Assembly: GCA_027579435.1 (NCBI GenBank)
Contig: JANBPK010000946.1
Location: 1-64,000 of the forward strand
DNA: 64,000 nt
From: Candolleomyces eurysporus
Lineage: Eukaryota; Basidiomycota; Agaricomycetes; Agaricales; Psathyrellaceae
Reading direction: 5' to 3'
Positions within the stretch are counted from its first letter, which is position 1; each line of letters opens with the position of its first letter. Position numbers and translations under genes: made by a program. The notes under the pieces were generated by a model that saw nothing but the letters and a program-made list of their open reading frames with translations, searched no databases and was not told the origin of the DNA. This document shows, piece after piece, positions 33,954 through 45,029 of this stretch.

Positions 33954-34666
33954 GTCGAGTGTGTCTGAGTGTTTTACGGGCGCTTTGAAGGGGAGATCAA
34001 GCATCGTTACTCTCTTTATACCATGTCTCCACCAGCACTGGCAGGGAGGACACGCGGTACCCTCGCAAAAGCTTGGCGTACTTGTTGCTTCTTTTAGATT
34101 CGTGTCATTTCTTCATCCTATTTTTAGCGACAGAAGGGCGGTACAGTAGCTTGAGTACCCTCTTTCATTGACTTCTACTGCCCATAATCCCCACTTGTGA
34201 ACGCTGTATTAGGATTACCATAACCCCAACTTTCCCAACGGTGGCTTGACAACCCTCCAAAGTGCCCTAACGAAACTGCATTTCACCGAAGAAGTTCTAC
34301 TTCTGTCAAACTCGAGTTTGAGCAACCATGTGCGGCCCCATTACCATGAATGTCAGTGTGTTTTTCCATGAGGTGCTGAGAATTCATGATATTCATCTGT
34401 AGGAATATTGTCACACAAAAGATCAACTTCGCAGTCATTGGACGTCGTAGATAGACAGATGTGTATTTCCTTAACACCACACACACACAGAGTACATAAT
34501 CAAAAATCCAAACGCCATGATCATTCCTTTATACGTGCCAAACCTCCGAACCTATGATCATAGTAGAGTTGAGCAGATCGTCTCTCAGCTCTAGCAAAAT
34601 CCTTACTATCAACAACCGTTTGGGGGGATTGCATTTGTTTACTTACCCAGGTCCTGATCAAAAAGC

Positions 34667-34969
34667 TCAGTAGGCGCTACCGTGACCGCTTGCTGAGTCG
34701 GGAGGCGCAACGTTCATATCGAAGCCAAGCTTCCCTCCTGAAGGTGGGATGGACCAGTTAAATTGATGGCCATGCAACAGCTACGGAGACTTACTCTGTT
34801 CCAGTTCTTCAAAAATCGGTATGGCATGAGCAAGAGAACGGGAGCCGCGTATGGGTGATGGAAACTACGTACCAGATATGGCCATCGGGCTTCCGGAAAC
34901 GGTCGTCGCTTGAAGCGTCAAAATCAAAGCAAACGCGGCGAACGCGACCGAAGTGAGCTTGTTCAACAT
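34667..34969 (-). CDS. Small secreted peptide, copy 2 of 3
   Basis: Exons 34969-34873, a 12-nt micro-exon 34806-34795, and 34737-34667 encode 59 residues. With the micro-exon both introns have ordinary size (66 and 57 bp); skipping it leaves one 135-bp intron and still keeps the frame (55 residues). The signal peptide MLNKLTSVAFAAFALILTLQ is followed by SGSPMAISELEQR, then a mature-like end GFDMNVAPPDSASGHGSAY. The TATA element is at 35028-35034. It is closest to copy 3. No cysteines and no CaaX end, so it is not a classical lipidated mating pheromone. Confidence 0.72.
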
Positions 34970-35641
34970 GGTAGGTGTGTCTGAGTGACTTGAGTATTCT
35001 GAGGATTAGGTGCAGGATTGTTCGTCTCTTTATACCCTGTCCGTCCGCAGCACTGAGTGGAAGAACACGCAGTACTTGCTTCTCCCAGACGTATCATTTC
35101 CTCATCTTGTTTCCCAGCGACAAGGACGGTACAACAGCTCAAATATCCTCTCTAATTGATTTCTGAACCCATAACTCCCACCTGTGAACGCTGTATTAGG
35201 ATTACCACAATCCCAGCTTTCCCAACGGTGACTCGGCAACCTTCCAAAGTGCCTCAACAAAACTGCATTTCATCAAAGAAGTTCTACTTTTGTCAACCTC
35301 GAATTTGAGTAACCATGTGGGGCTTCAGATACGCACTGCTATGAGTGACAGTGTATTTTCATGAGGCGCTGAGAATTCATGATATTCATCTTTAAGAAGA
35401 CTGCTTACACAGAAGATCAACTTCGCAGTAATTGGACATGTGTATTTCCTTAGCACTACACACAGAGTACAGAATCAAAAGTCCAAACGCCATGTTCATT
35501 CCTTCAAACGTGTCAAACCTCCGAGCTTATGAACATGGTCAAATCGAGCAGATTGTCTTTCGCCTCTAGCGGAATCCTCACTATCAATAGCCATTTTCGG
35601 GGATTGAATTTGTTCACTTACCCAGCTTCTAGCCAGAAAGC

Positions 35642-35933
35642 TCAGGTGGCGCTACCGTGACCCTTTGTTGAGTCGGGAGGCGCAACCTGCATATCATAGC
35701 CTCCTGAGGGTGGGATGAAACAGTCAAGCTAATAGCTATTATGTACCAGTTACAAAGACTTACTCTGTTCCAGTTCTTCAAGAATCGATACGGCATGAGC
35801 AAGAGAACGTAAGCCGTTATGATGGAAATCACATACCAGATATGGCCATCGGGCTTCCGGAAACGGTCGTCGCTTGAAGAGTCAAAATCAGGGCAAATGC
35901 AGCGAGCACGGCCGAAGTGAGCTTGTTCAGCAT
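35642..35933 (-). CDS. Small secreted peptide, copy 3 of 3
   Basis: Exons 35933-35837, micro-exon 35775-35764, and 35703-35642 encode 56 residues. The signal peptide starts MLNKLTSAVLAAFALILTLQ. The tail is GYDMQVAPPDSTKGHGSAT, which differs from copies 1 and 2 in its last residue and lacks the KLGF-type insertion. The TATA element is at 35996-36002. All substitutions between copies keep the reading frame in the last exon, which argues that this frame is the real one. Confidence 0.72.
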
Positions 35934-36598
35934 GCTGGGTGTGTCTGAGTGATTTGAGTGTTCTGAAGTTGAGGTGCAGGATTTTTGTTTCGTCTCTTTA
36001 TACCCTGTCCGTCCACAGTGCTGACCGGGAGAACACACAGTACCCTCGAGAAAACTTGCCGTGCTTTTGCTTCTCCCAGACCTATCATTTCCGCATCTTG
36101 TTTCACAGCGGCAGAAGAAAAATCCAACAGCTCGAATACCCTCTCTTATCGACTTCTACTGCCCATAATCCCCACTTGTGAACGCTGTATTGAGATTATC
36201 ATAATCTCAGCTTTCTCAAGGGAGACTTGGCAACCTTCCAAAGCGTCCCAGCAAAACTGCATATCACTAAAGAAGTTCTACATCTGTCAAACTCGAGTTT
36301 GAGCAACCATGCGGTTACAGCTACATTTTACCATGAGTGTCAGAGTATCCTCATGGAAGCACTGATAATTCATGATATTCATCTGCAAGAAGGTCGTCTA
36401 CACAAACTTATCAATACAAATCAACTTGGCAATCATTGGCCATCGTCGATATACGGATGTATATTTCTTCTATTACGACTGCAAAATCATGAATAGTACA
36501 GTATATCAATATGAATCCGACGAAAGAAGATAAAAGCATATTAGTGAGAATCGCAGTCATCAAAATCCAAAAAACAATGAACACCAAGAGCAGTTGCA

Positions 36599-39272
36599 TC
36601 AGTGGCGGCGATCGCGATGATCCCTTTGGAAACGTGGCTCTGCTCGAGCACCATCACGTTGGCAATAAGTCGCAGTGGGCGGTGGCCTCCTCCATGTCCT
36701 AGAGGCCGAGGAAGCTTGGGATGTCGCCTGCCTGTAGAATGGCACCGGGAGGGGCGCCCCACGTCTTCTGCCATCCTCTCGAGGTCCAGATCGATTGCCG
36801 GCTTTGGGCTGAGCGGTGACAGCAGGTAGCGTATCAGATTCGGGAATCTCGCCATCCTCGAGTGAATTCTCTTCTTGCGGCGCCGGTTGGTTCGTGGGAG
36901 CGATATCCTGAGGTATGTCCCGAGATGTAGATGCCACGGTTGGGGTTGGCAGAGCCTGGGTTAACGCTCCAATCGGATTTGCCTTGGCCGGTGCAAGCGA
37001 CGGGACGGCCGTAGGGATTGCCCACGTGTGCGTGGACTCGGAGACGCCGACTGGCAGCTTGAACTCGGAAATCGTCTTCTCAAGAACATTCCTCGAGGGT
37101 AAAGAACCGCCCGATGGGCCAGGTGAGGTCTGGTCATCTCCTATGGGCCTCTTTCGCTTGGTGTCCTCCCTCCCGTCGTCGTCATCTGCAGGTCGTTCAC
37201 GTTTGGTGAACCGGTCTCGCTTGTTTTCGCTGGGTAGGCACTTGTTTGCCACCTTGCAGCGTCGTTCGCAGGCAGGATTGTCGACGATAAAAGTTGGCTT
37301 CCATGGCTTCAAATCAAGTTTGGCAGCCTTGGACCACGCCTTCTGGTCTTCTGTGATGCCGCTGAAGAAAGTATACGCAGCTTCGTAGATCTCGTTCTTC
37401 TTTGGAAAGCCTAAGTCCAACTCCTCCAACCGAATCCTGAATTCTTCGGCTTTCTTGGCCAACGGTTGAAGGTCTTCGTGAAGGCACTCCACAAAGTCGG
37501 CATCCAACTCGACTTGCAGTGCCTTCTTGATGTCGCTATCGAGCTTGAAGGGGGCCTTCTTCTTGGGTGTCCCAGTTTCGACTCGTGTGGAAAGGATGAA
37601 GACGGTGGTCCACCAGATAGCCTCTATATCGCCCAGGAACTGTTCGATCTGCTCGTCGTTCTCGTCGCTCTCGTCACTCTCAGCGGGATGAAATTTCCGC
37701 GCGTCCCTGAAGGTTCCGAGCAAAAGGTTCCATTCTCCAGTGGCCTCGTTCTCGATTCCCATGATGTTGTTGATGCTGATATCACCATGGACCCATCCCG
37801 CACAGAAAAGGGTGTAAAGCACTGTTGGAAGTGCGATCAGTCAAGTACGTAGCCTCATGAAAGAAAAATTGACTTACCATAAGCGCCATGGTTAAGGACG
37901 TTCATGGCTTCACCAACATTTGGGAGACGGTCGACACGAATTCCCTCCTTTTCGTAGCGGGCAAGTGTACGCTGCTTGAACTTGGGAGCCGAATCGGGTT
38001 TTGCAATCCTCAACTTTTCTGGCGCAACCGGCGTACCAGTCGATTCCTCCTCAATATGCACGAAGAGACTCTTCCACTTGTCCTCTGCGAAAAGAGACTC
38101 CGGCCCTGCGGTTCCTGCCTTCACCAAGGTCTCCTCAGGCTCCGCCTGAGTAACCCGTAGACCCTCCGCAAATTGGATGGACTTCCAGTCGTCTTTCTTC
38201 AAGTAGGCCTCGACGTCCGCAAGAACCTTCTGTTCAATCTGACTTTCGGTGGGGCTGCTTGCACCAACCCATGTATCCTTTAAGATGATTGGAATTGCAG
38301 TGCGCAGCGGGCGGGATGTCGGAAAAGCGATCTCGATGGCCTTGAAAACACGAGCGCGCCTGAGGGACTCAGTGTTGGTGGCCGTTTCCTCTTGGTTGAG
38401 AATGGAGACCACCAGGTAAGGCTTCTCGCCCAGGTGATAGACGAATCCGGCATTGTCCTGGGAGATGAAGCTGATTCTAGGGTCGAGTCCCAGTTCAATA
38501 TCGGTGGAGAACATAAGATAGGTTAAGAAAGCGATTAAATGAGACGGATTCTGAAAGACGAAGTGAGCAAATGCGGAGCAATGAGGAGTCGCATTCATAC
38601 CTTGATATAGTCGACTGGCCTGGATTTGACGGTGTGAGACCGAGAAAAGTACCATAGGGTCATAAGCGAATCTTCAATGGCAATCTAGTCAAGATGGATG
38701 AGTGCCAGAAGAATTGATAGGAGGTCAGGACTTACAGCGTATACAAAGTTGCGGCGGAAATCTTTCTGCATAACGAGATTTGCGACCGTACGTATATCCT
38801 AATTGTCCAAACCATGAGTATCATTCAATGAAACCAAGGCAATACTTACCTCGCGGATTTGGTCGTCGCGGGGGTGGCTAAGTGCAAAGGGCACCATGAT
38901 ATCCGTTGCTCTGAGGCTTCCCTTCGGCTTCCTGGTCAACGCGCCACTTGGTTCAAGCTCGTCGAGGTCGTCTCGAGCATTCACGATTCCGCGAAAAGCA
39001 AGGCCGTTGTGAACCATGCTATTAAACTTTAGCTTTGCCACCGCGTCGCTGACCTCCTTAAGCTCGGTCCATCTGAATGTTAATCCAGTTCGCGTCTCTG
39101 AGGGAGCCTTCATGAAAAGCTCGGATGTTCCAAGCTTTCGCGCCTGAGTCGGCCTGTTCTTGCGAACCTCTTCCTTCACGAGGTTGAGGGCGGCATCTTC
39201 CTCCGCACGGGATATCTTCCATGAGAGACAGGCCTTCATAAAGAAGTCTATCGAGCAAGAGAGTATGCCCAT
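36599..39272 (-). CDS. FunK1-type fungal protein kinase, possibly a pseudokinase
   Basis: Five exons (39272-38850, 38798-38736, 38684-38601, 38550-37878, 37821-36599) give 821 residues. The FunK1 signature runs from the N-terminal segment (WTELKEVSDAVAKLKFN; MVHNGLAFRG) through DYIKNPSHLIAFLTYLMFS. It reaches the catalytic loop WVHGDISINNIM (H426, D428, N433) and DIEAIWWTTVFIL. Where FunK1 proteins normally carry a D-L-E-Y-A-like metal site, this protein reads LGTFRDARKF, so the DFG-type aspartate is replaced. The C-terminal ~170 residues are disordered (DDDDGRED; proline, serine and basic tracts). FunK1 kinases are expanded in mushroom-forming fungi; substrates are unknown. Confidence 0.85.
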
Positions 39273-41282
39273 CGTGATTGCAGATTGTGGAATAGTGGTT
39301 GTGTGGTGGTTTGTGTTGTGTAGGTGCTAGACAATAGGAGGAAGAGTTGGGATGAGGCCAGATGGTGTAGACAGAGCGGCAAGAGCTACTGTGGTGGTTG
39401 TGGTTGAAAGCCAAGGGTGGCTCCTGAACGTGTTGGCCATCCTTGCCCATTATCCTTCTGAACAACGTGACCGCGTCCATGTTATCCCCGGTCGTCTCTC
39501 AATGACCACAATGGGCAATGCTCGGCCACCAGCTACACTTCCTATTCTGTTGATCAATAACATTGGCGGCGGCAGAAACCGAAATAACTTTCTGACCTGG
39601 GCAACCGGTCGGCCAGCGTCCGGATGAGAACAACATCAAGAATAGGTTTAGCACAACGACCGCAATTAAATTTCCTGCGCCCCGGGCGAAGCCCCTTCCG
39701 TGGAGAGTATGTTGAGCATGTATAACCGCGGGTTTGAAACAACACCCTGTAGAGACATTTGTCAATAATAATTTGACGCACTGAGCTCTGAGTACACTGG
39801 AATTACTGACCGAATGAAATATTTTTGTTTGCGAAGCGCGAATGCGGACAAGCAAGCCGGGAAAGGGGCATGACGAAAATGCAGAAACCCACATAATTCT
39901 GTTGCCACAGAATGGGTCGAAGAATCACATCGCTAAGCTGAAGATTTGGGGCGACCCATCCATCCATACAGCACTAGGAGGTATACAGCTGCCCTTCACA
40001 GAGCCAGGTTTACAGCTCTCGGCCAGAGTGAAAGCCACGGTGCATCCGGTGAGTCCCACCGCTATAGGAGTCAATGCTCTCACCTAAGATTAAGCCACAC
40101 TGAAAGACCCTGGGAGTTCCTCGGTACGTCCACTCCGTCCCAAAAGCAGCGTTGTTGGCCCCCCCAAAAGTACAAAAACATTTCATAGAGACACCATTGA
40201 TTGTCCTGCGTTTTCTGCGCGATACGCTTCCACAACCCGAAGTCAATTCTGGCTGGCTATGCGCTTGTCTCTTCAGGACTGAAAAGGATATCTGACTTTC
40301 TAAAAGAGATAAGAAACTTCGCTCTTCATCCTCATGACGCGCTTTGACCAAAGTCACTCACCATGAATTCCCAGCACAATCGGACCCGACGCCAGTCGTT
40401 ATTAAATTAATCTTCACCGCCCTCCAGCCCTCTTTGATTTTCTGCAACTAGGCGTTGGTTTCCCATATAACCAACGATTCGGACCAGCGTCGTTCAAACC
40501 GTAATAACCACAGCACGCATTCCAAGAGAGCACAGGCAGGCGGAACTAAAGGAGCCTTCAGCAGGAATGTGACCCAATTGTTGGCTGAGCCGCGGGCGAT
40601 TTTGTTCGCATCCTTCCTGATATCGACCACACCGCCCCGTAGGCGTCCATTTTCCAGGTACCCGGAGGTCCGAGCGTTTTACTGCATAGAAATCCGGTCG
40701 ACCGGTCAACGACGACTCGACGTAGAGGTGCCACGAAATCGTCCGAGGGTGAACAAGTAGAATTCACGCGTCAACAAAGTTTTTGGTGCAAATCGTAAAT
40801 TCGCATTGCTGACGACGCGAGCTCGAGCTAGGAAGAGATGGATCCGAATTGGGACTGCCCACTGCACTAGTGGTATTATTTGATCAAGAGAGCTTTGACA
40901 AATAGGCAACCTCAAGTCCGACGGCTCCGCAGTGATCTCCCGCGACGCCGACATCCAGCGCAAACTCCAGCTCGGACTTGTTGTGGGTCCTCTCCAAGGA
41001 GAATGAGTGGAAGGCAAGTCTCATGTCATCGTTTCCTTGTAAGTCTCGTAACACTGGCACTGTGTCTTGTCCGATAGTGCGCTCGAAACACCCAAGCTGT
41101 GTGCACATCGCACGTCTGACCAATTAATTAACTGACTATGAAGACCCACCTCATCGAGCCTTGAGGAGCGCTGATAGAAGTATAAAAGGGTACAGGGATG
41201 GACGGTTTTGAGGCATCTTCAAACATCCCAGTCAACTCTCCTCACCAACCAACCAACCAACCGACTTCTACTCTAACTCACC
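39273..41282. other. 2-kb stretch without a confidently supported gene
   Basis: It includes the upstream regions of the FunK1 and aldo/keto reductase genes. Short frames occur on both strands (39499-39894 minus; 40455-40760 plus). A short coding-like run GNLKSDGSAVISRDAD at about 40910-41000 (plus) ends in TGA and could be a gene relic. A TATA-like tataaaag at about 41181, about 100 bp upstream of the reductase ATG, is the only clear regulatory element. Confidence 0.5.
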
Positions 41283-42741
41283 ATGGCTCTCTTCACCCCT
41301 TCTGAGCAACCCGCTTCGAAACTCGGCCACCTTCGCCAACTCTCCAAGAGGGCAGGTGTCCATGTTTCCCCGTTCCAACTCGGAGGCATGAGCATTGGCG
41401 AATCTCCTTGGTCTTCTGTCGGAATGGGCAATATGACCAAAGAGTCTAGCTTCAAGCTGCTCGATGCGTTCTGGGAGCAAGGCGGTAACTTCATCGATAC
41501 CGCCGGGAACTAGTAAGCCCATTCGTCTCATCGCCAGGTCTGAAAGTGTCTAAGATGTTACCTTTAGCCAAGACAACACGTCTGAGCAGTTTATCGGGGA
41601 GTGGGCTGAATCTCGCGGGATTCGTGACCATCTCGTCATCGCAACCAAGGTACGGGTTTCCTTAATTTGACGTTATATTTTCTTATACCCACCCTCTATC
41701 AGTTCTCTTCAAACCGATGGCTCGAGCCTCACTCCGTCAAACGGGCCGCGTTTACTGGTAACAGCTCCAAGGCTCTAAAGACGACCATCGAGGGCAGCCT
41801 CAAAGATCTCCGCACTCACTACATCGACATCCTCTACCTCCACTGGTGGGATTGGGACACCTCCATCTACGAGGTGATGGACGCCCTTCACGGCTACGTC
41901 CAACGGGGTGTCGTCTTGTATCTGGTTAGTTCGGATCTCATTCAATCATACTAGCAATACGACTAATCATCTGACTTAGGGCATCTCCGATACCCCTGCA
42001 TGGATTGTCGCTCGTGCCAACGAGTATGCCCGCCAACAGGGCAAGACTCCGTTCAGCATTTATCAAACCGCCTACAGCATTATGGAAAGGTCTGCTGAAC
42101 GCGAGATCATTCCCTTGGTTCGAGACGAAGGAATGGCTTTGGCTCCATTCGGTGTTCTCTGCGGTGGTAAACTGCGCTCTGACGAAGAAGAAGAGAAGCG
42201 TAAGAAATCGGGAGAGAAGGGACGAAACATGCCCTGGATGACAAGCTGGGAGCGTACCCCCGAGGAAAAGAAGGTCTGCGATGCTCTCGACAAGGTTCGA
42301 GCTGAAGTCGGCGCCAAGAGTCTTACTTCCGGTATGCATTCCCGGCTACCACTTCTGTATACGTATCACTTATCCTCACTCATGTTCAGTTGCCATCGCC
42401 TACGTGTTGCACAAGGCTCCGTTCGTCTTCCCAGTCATTGGAGGCAGGAAGCCGGAGCAAATCGTAGCAAATATCGAAGCGCTGGATATCAGTCTCACCG
42501 ACGAGCAGATTGCCTTCCTGGATACTGCTAAGCCTCTCGACCCAGGCTTCCCCAACTTTATGATTGTACGCTGAATTCTTTGTCTTTTTCTTTGTCTCCG
42601 AGTGCTCATTGTGAACCTTTTCCATGATAGGGCGACGGAACTTCGTACCCAGCCGGTCTGATTTGGTCCACTCTGACCAAAACTCCTCGCGCCCCTCCCA
42701 TTCGACCCAACCAGGTCCCCACTGCGAGTAAGACCTTCTGA
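41283..42741 (+). CDS. Aldo/keto reductase (aryl-alcohol dehydrogenase / norsolorinate reductase type)
   Basis: NADPH-dependent reductase of aldehydes. Six exons (41283-41512, 41568-41649, 41703-41924, 41980-42331, 42390-42565, 42631-42741) give 390 residues. The catalytic tetrad is present: D72 and Y77 in FIDTAGNY, K104 in VIATKF, H151 in LYLHWWDWD. The substrate-loop block IYQTAYSIMERSAEREI and cofactor-binding FVFPVIGGRKPEQI follow. Start ATG 41283 has a plausible CTCACC context and a TATA-like box about 100 bp upstream. This group includes ligninolytic-type aryl-alcohol dehydrogenases and polyketide-pathway reductases; the substrate cannot be told. A LINE is inserted about 150 bp after the stop. 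Confidence 0.92.
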
Positions 42742-42868
42742 GTAGCGATCTACGATTAGATCAAAACGACTCGGTTTCGCTTTAGACTGCGCCACTTCAA
42801 ATGAGAATGCTTTCATCTGTACTTGCCTACAAACGTATCTACAATGTCTTTCTAATACAATTCCTTTA

Positions 42869-42888
42869 CGCTCTACAAGTTACTCTTT
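42869..42888 (+). repeat. Target-site duplication of the LINE, left copy
   Basis: The 20-bp sequence starting cgctctacaagtt and ending actcttt recurs exactly at 44370-44389, on the other side of the LINE insertion. Confidence 0.9.
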
Positions 42889-44369
42889 TTTTTTTTTTGG
42901 TGGAGCTTGTGTGGTGACACGGGCTCGGGGCAGCGACGAATCTCGCCCCCTTTGCCAGCTATGTAGAGATGGAATAGGACCAAAAGGTGGCCCCCACCCC
43001 GGGGAAATCCTTTACGGACGCCTTTGGAGGCAGTGTGAGGCTCCGGGCTATCCGGGGTGCGTTACCCTGGATGGTCCGATACTCACTAAAACCCCGGTAT
43101 TCCTATGATATTTGAGGGATTTTACTAGATCTTCGGTGTTGTTGACTATGTCGTTCCAGGTGGTTTGGCAGAGGCTGTCTGGTATGGCCTTTTTCTTGTA
43201 TTTCTTCTCGTCGGAGGCCATAATGTCAAGTGTTAGTTTTTGGTTTAGGGCGTATAGTAGTCGGTTTTCTGTTTCATTTCTTGAGGGGATCTTACTAAGG
43301 TCTCCTTCCTCCTCTATTCTCCATCTGCATCTTTGTGTCCAAATGATCCATGTAGCCTCGGTGATGATGATCGTTCTAGCGCGGTCTTTTCCAATCGATT
43401 CTGCGGGGGAGCTTCGGTCNTTTTTTGTCAGGTAGGCAGCATGATAGTAGGTCTCCTATGTTCTGGGGGGGTTGCCATACGATCTTCTTGTCGAGAAGCT
43501 TCTTTACGAGGGGCCATACGTATTCTTGGCCCGATGCTTTGCATAATGTGAAGATGTGTCTTTGGTCTTCGATGGTGTGGCATTTGGGGCATTGCGCTCG
43601 TTCCGCGAGTGTGGGGTTGCGGGCAAAGATTTGGTTATGGGTAAGGGCGTCGTTTGCTAGTCTCCAGAGGAAGGCTGACAGTTTTTTAGTGTTCAAGTGT
43701 TTGCTTCGGAGTGCAGTCCATATCGTCTCGTCTGTGGGGTCGCTCCCTAGGTGTCTTTTTGCGGCGGATCTCGTGTCGTCGAGGTTCAGTTTGGTTTGTG
43801 ATTTTAGTGGTGGGGGGTTTCTTTTCCGATCGTGTTCAAGGGCTGCTTTGTAAAGGGAGGCCTGTGTCGCCGACTGTAGTCTCATTCCTGAGACTATGTT
43901 ATGTTCCATGTCTGTTAGTTGGGATCTCTCGGGTTGGGGGAGGTTTAGGGCGGTTTTTGCGGCTTCTCGTGCTCTCGTTCGNTTTAAGGGTGTCAGTTTT
44001 TTCATTGTGTTCGCGGAAGATAGTGAGTCCTCTTCTTGTTCTTAGGCTGGCGAGTAGGGTTCTAATTATGTTACGGTTTTTTAGGGGTCTCCAGTTTTCG
44101 TCTTCGAGTTCCTGGAGTCGAGTGGTAAGTATTTCTATTAGGGCTGTTGAGTTGGTGTGGATTGTAATTCCGAGGCATTTTTGACTCGGGGACTACGGGG
44201 GGTCGATGCGTGCCAAGACGGTGCTTCCGGCATGTGCAGCCATCACTCCGGCCGCTGATTCCGGTCAAAAATGCCTCGGTACTTGCCGTGCGAAGCATCG
44301 GCCACTTCACACAGGTATTGTTGTTTAGGTTTTCCTGCCTTACAATTTTCAGGGTTCCGAGGAGGAGGG
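42889..44369 (-). mobile_element. 5'-truncated LINE (non-LTR retrotransposon)
   Basis: The insert lies between two exact 20-bp copies (42869-42888 and 44370-44389). It begins at the left with a T-run (to about 42898), which is the poly(A) tail of a minus-strand element. It carries only the 3' part of the reverse-transcriptase ORF and is about 1.48 kb long. This is the standard outcome of incomplete target-primed reverse transcription. Confidence 0.92.
43376..44190 (-). pseudogene. LINE pol 3' fragment: RNase H end and zinc-knuckle region
   Basis: Read on the minus strand, TALIEILTTRLQELEDENWR and LLASLRTRRGLTIFREHN resemble the RNase H segment of fungal LINEs. Downstream are the FLWRLANDALTHNQIFARN and CPKCHTIEDQRHIFTLC motifs, a zinc-binding region typical after the RT of plant- and fungal-type LINEs. 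Ambiguous bases at 43420 and 43981 disturb the frame. The RT catalytic region is missing. Confidence 0.8.
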
Positions 44370-44389
44370 CGCTCTACAAGTTACTCTTT

Positions 44390-45029
44390 GCTTCGGTTTT
44401 GCTATAAGCACGATGTCCATATTTCAATCCTCAAAGTTTTGCGTTAGGTGAGTACTGGTTTCGATGTGCGGAGCACGTTGAGTACCATCGCAGGAGATGA
44501 GGATAGCACTGGCAAAGAACAGAGTTAAAATGTTGAGAGCATGTAAAGACGCCCGCAAAGTTGAAGTAAGAGGGAGAAATGAAGGGCAATTTGGCATATA
44601 TACATGAAAAAATATGAGAGAGATCTCTGGAGATAAGACTTGAGCAACGGCGAACAAATCTGAAACTGAATTTACTGGACAGGATATGAAGCGACCGGAG
44701 GCTCATTCATCAACGCCATCAACGCCGACACACTACAAAAATAAGACATAGTATGAGCATATTTGACAATCTATACAAACAACTGATAAGAAGAGGAGGA
44801 ATACCGGTGGTGCATAAGTGAGGACCTAACAACAAAGACGAACATACAGACAAAAAAACGGTAGCGGGGAGAATATTATCAAGGGAGATAGCAGGACCTA
44901 GCGGTGATGCTAAGATTGTCAAAGGACTAAGTGCGTTCTGGTACATGCATGCGAGTGGGGTACGAAGCCAAGGGAATCTCAGCTAGTACCATCGTCAGCG
45001 CCACTATCAGCCCCATCCCTTCAAGCACT
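44390..45029. other. Intergenic stretch without a supportable gene
   Basis: Short frames only (for example 44431-44706 minus) without motifs. It lies between the LINE insertion and the 3' end of the 386-residue gene. Confidence 0.5.

Larger units (their letters stand above)
33520..36440. repeat. Tandem triplication, unit about 0.96 kb, each with one small secreted-peptide gene
   Basis: Three direct copies begin near 33560, 34520 and 35495 (landmark ttcctttaaacgtgcca/ttcctttatacgtgccaa/ttccttcaaacgtgtcaa). Each holds, on the minus strand, a TATA box, a peptide gene with conserved introns and a 3' UTR intron. Upstream of each gene is a shared block ending in gttctac-tctgtcaa-ctcga-tttgag-aaccatg. 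Units 2 and 3 resemble each other more than unit 1, and unit 1 has lost a short internal exon. Confidence 0.9.

Noticed and set aside
33660..34004. Unspliced ORF continuing from peptide copy 1 through its intron
   Set aside because: That frame is not conserved in copies 2 and 3, whereas the spliced frame is.
38551..38600. Retaining the 50-bp interval between FunK1 exons 3 and 4 as coding
   Set aside because: Reading through is open but only in a frame that breaks the upstream match; splicing gives the family sequence DYIKNPSHLIAF.
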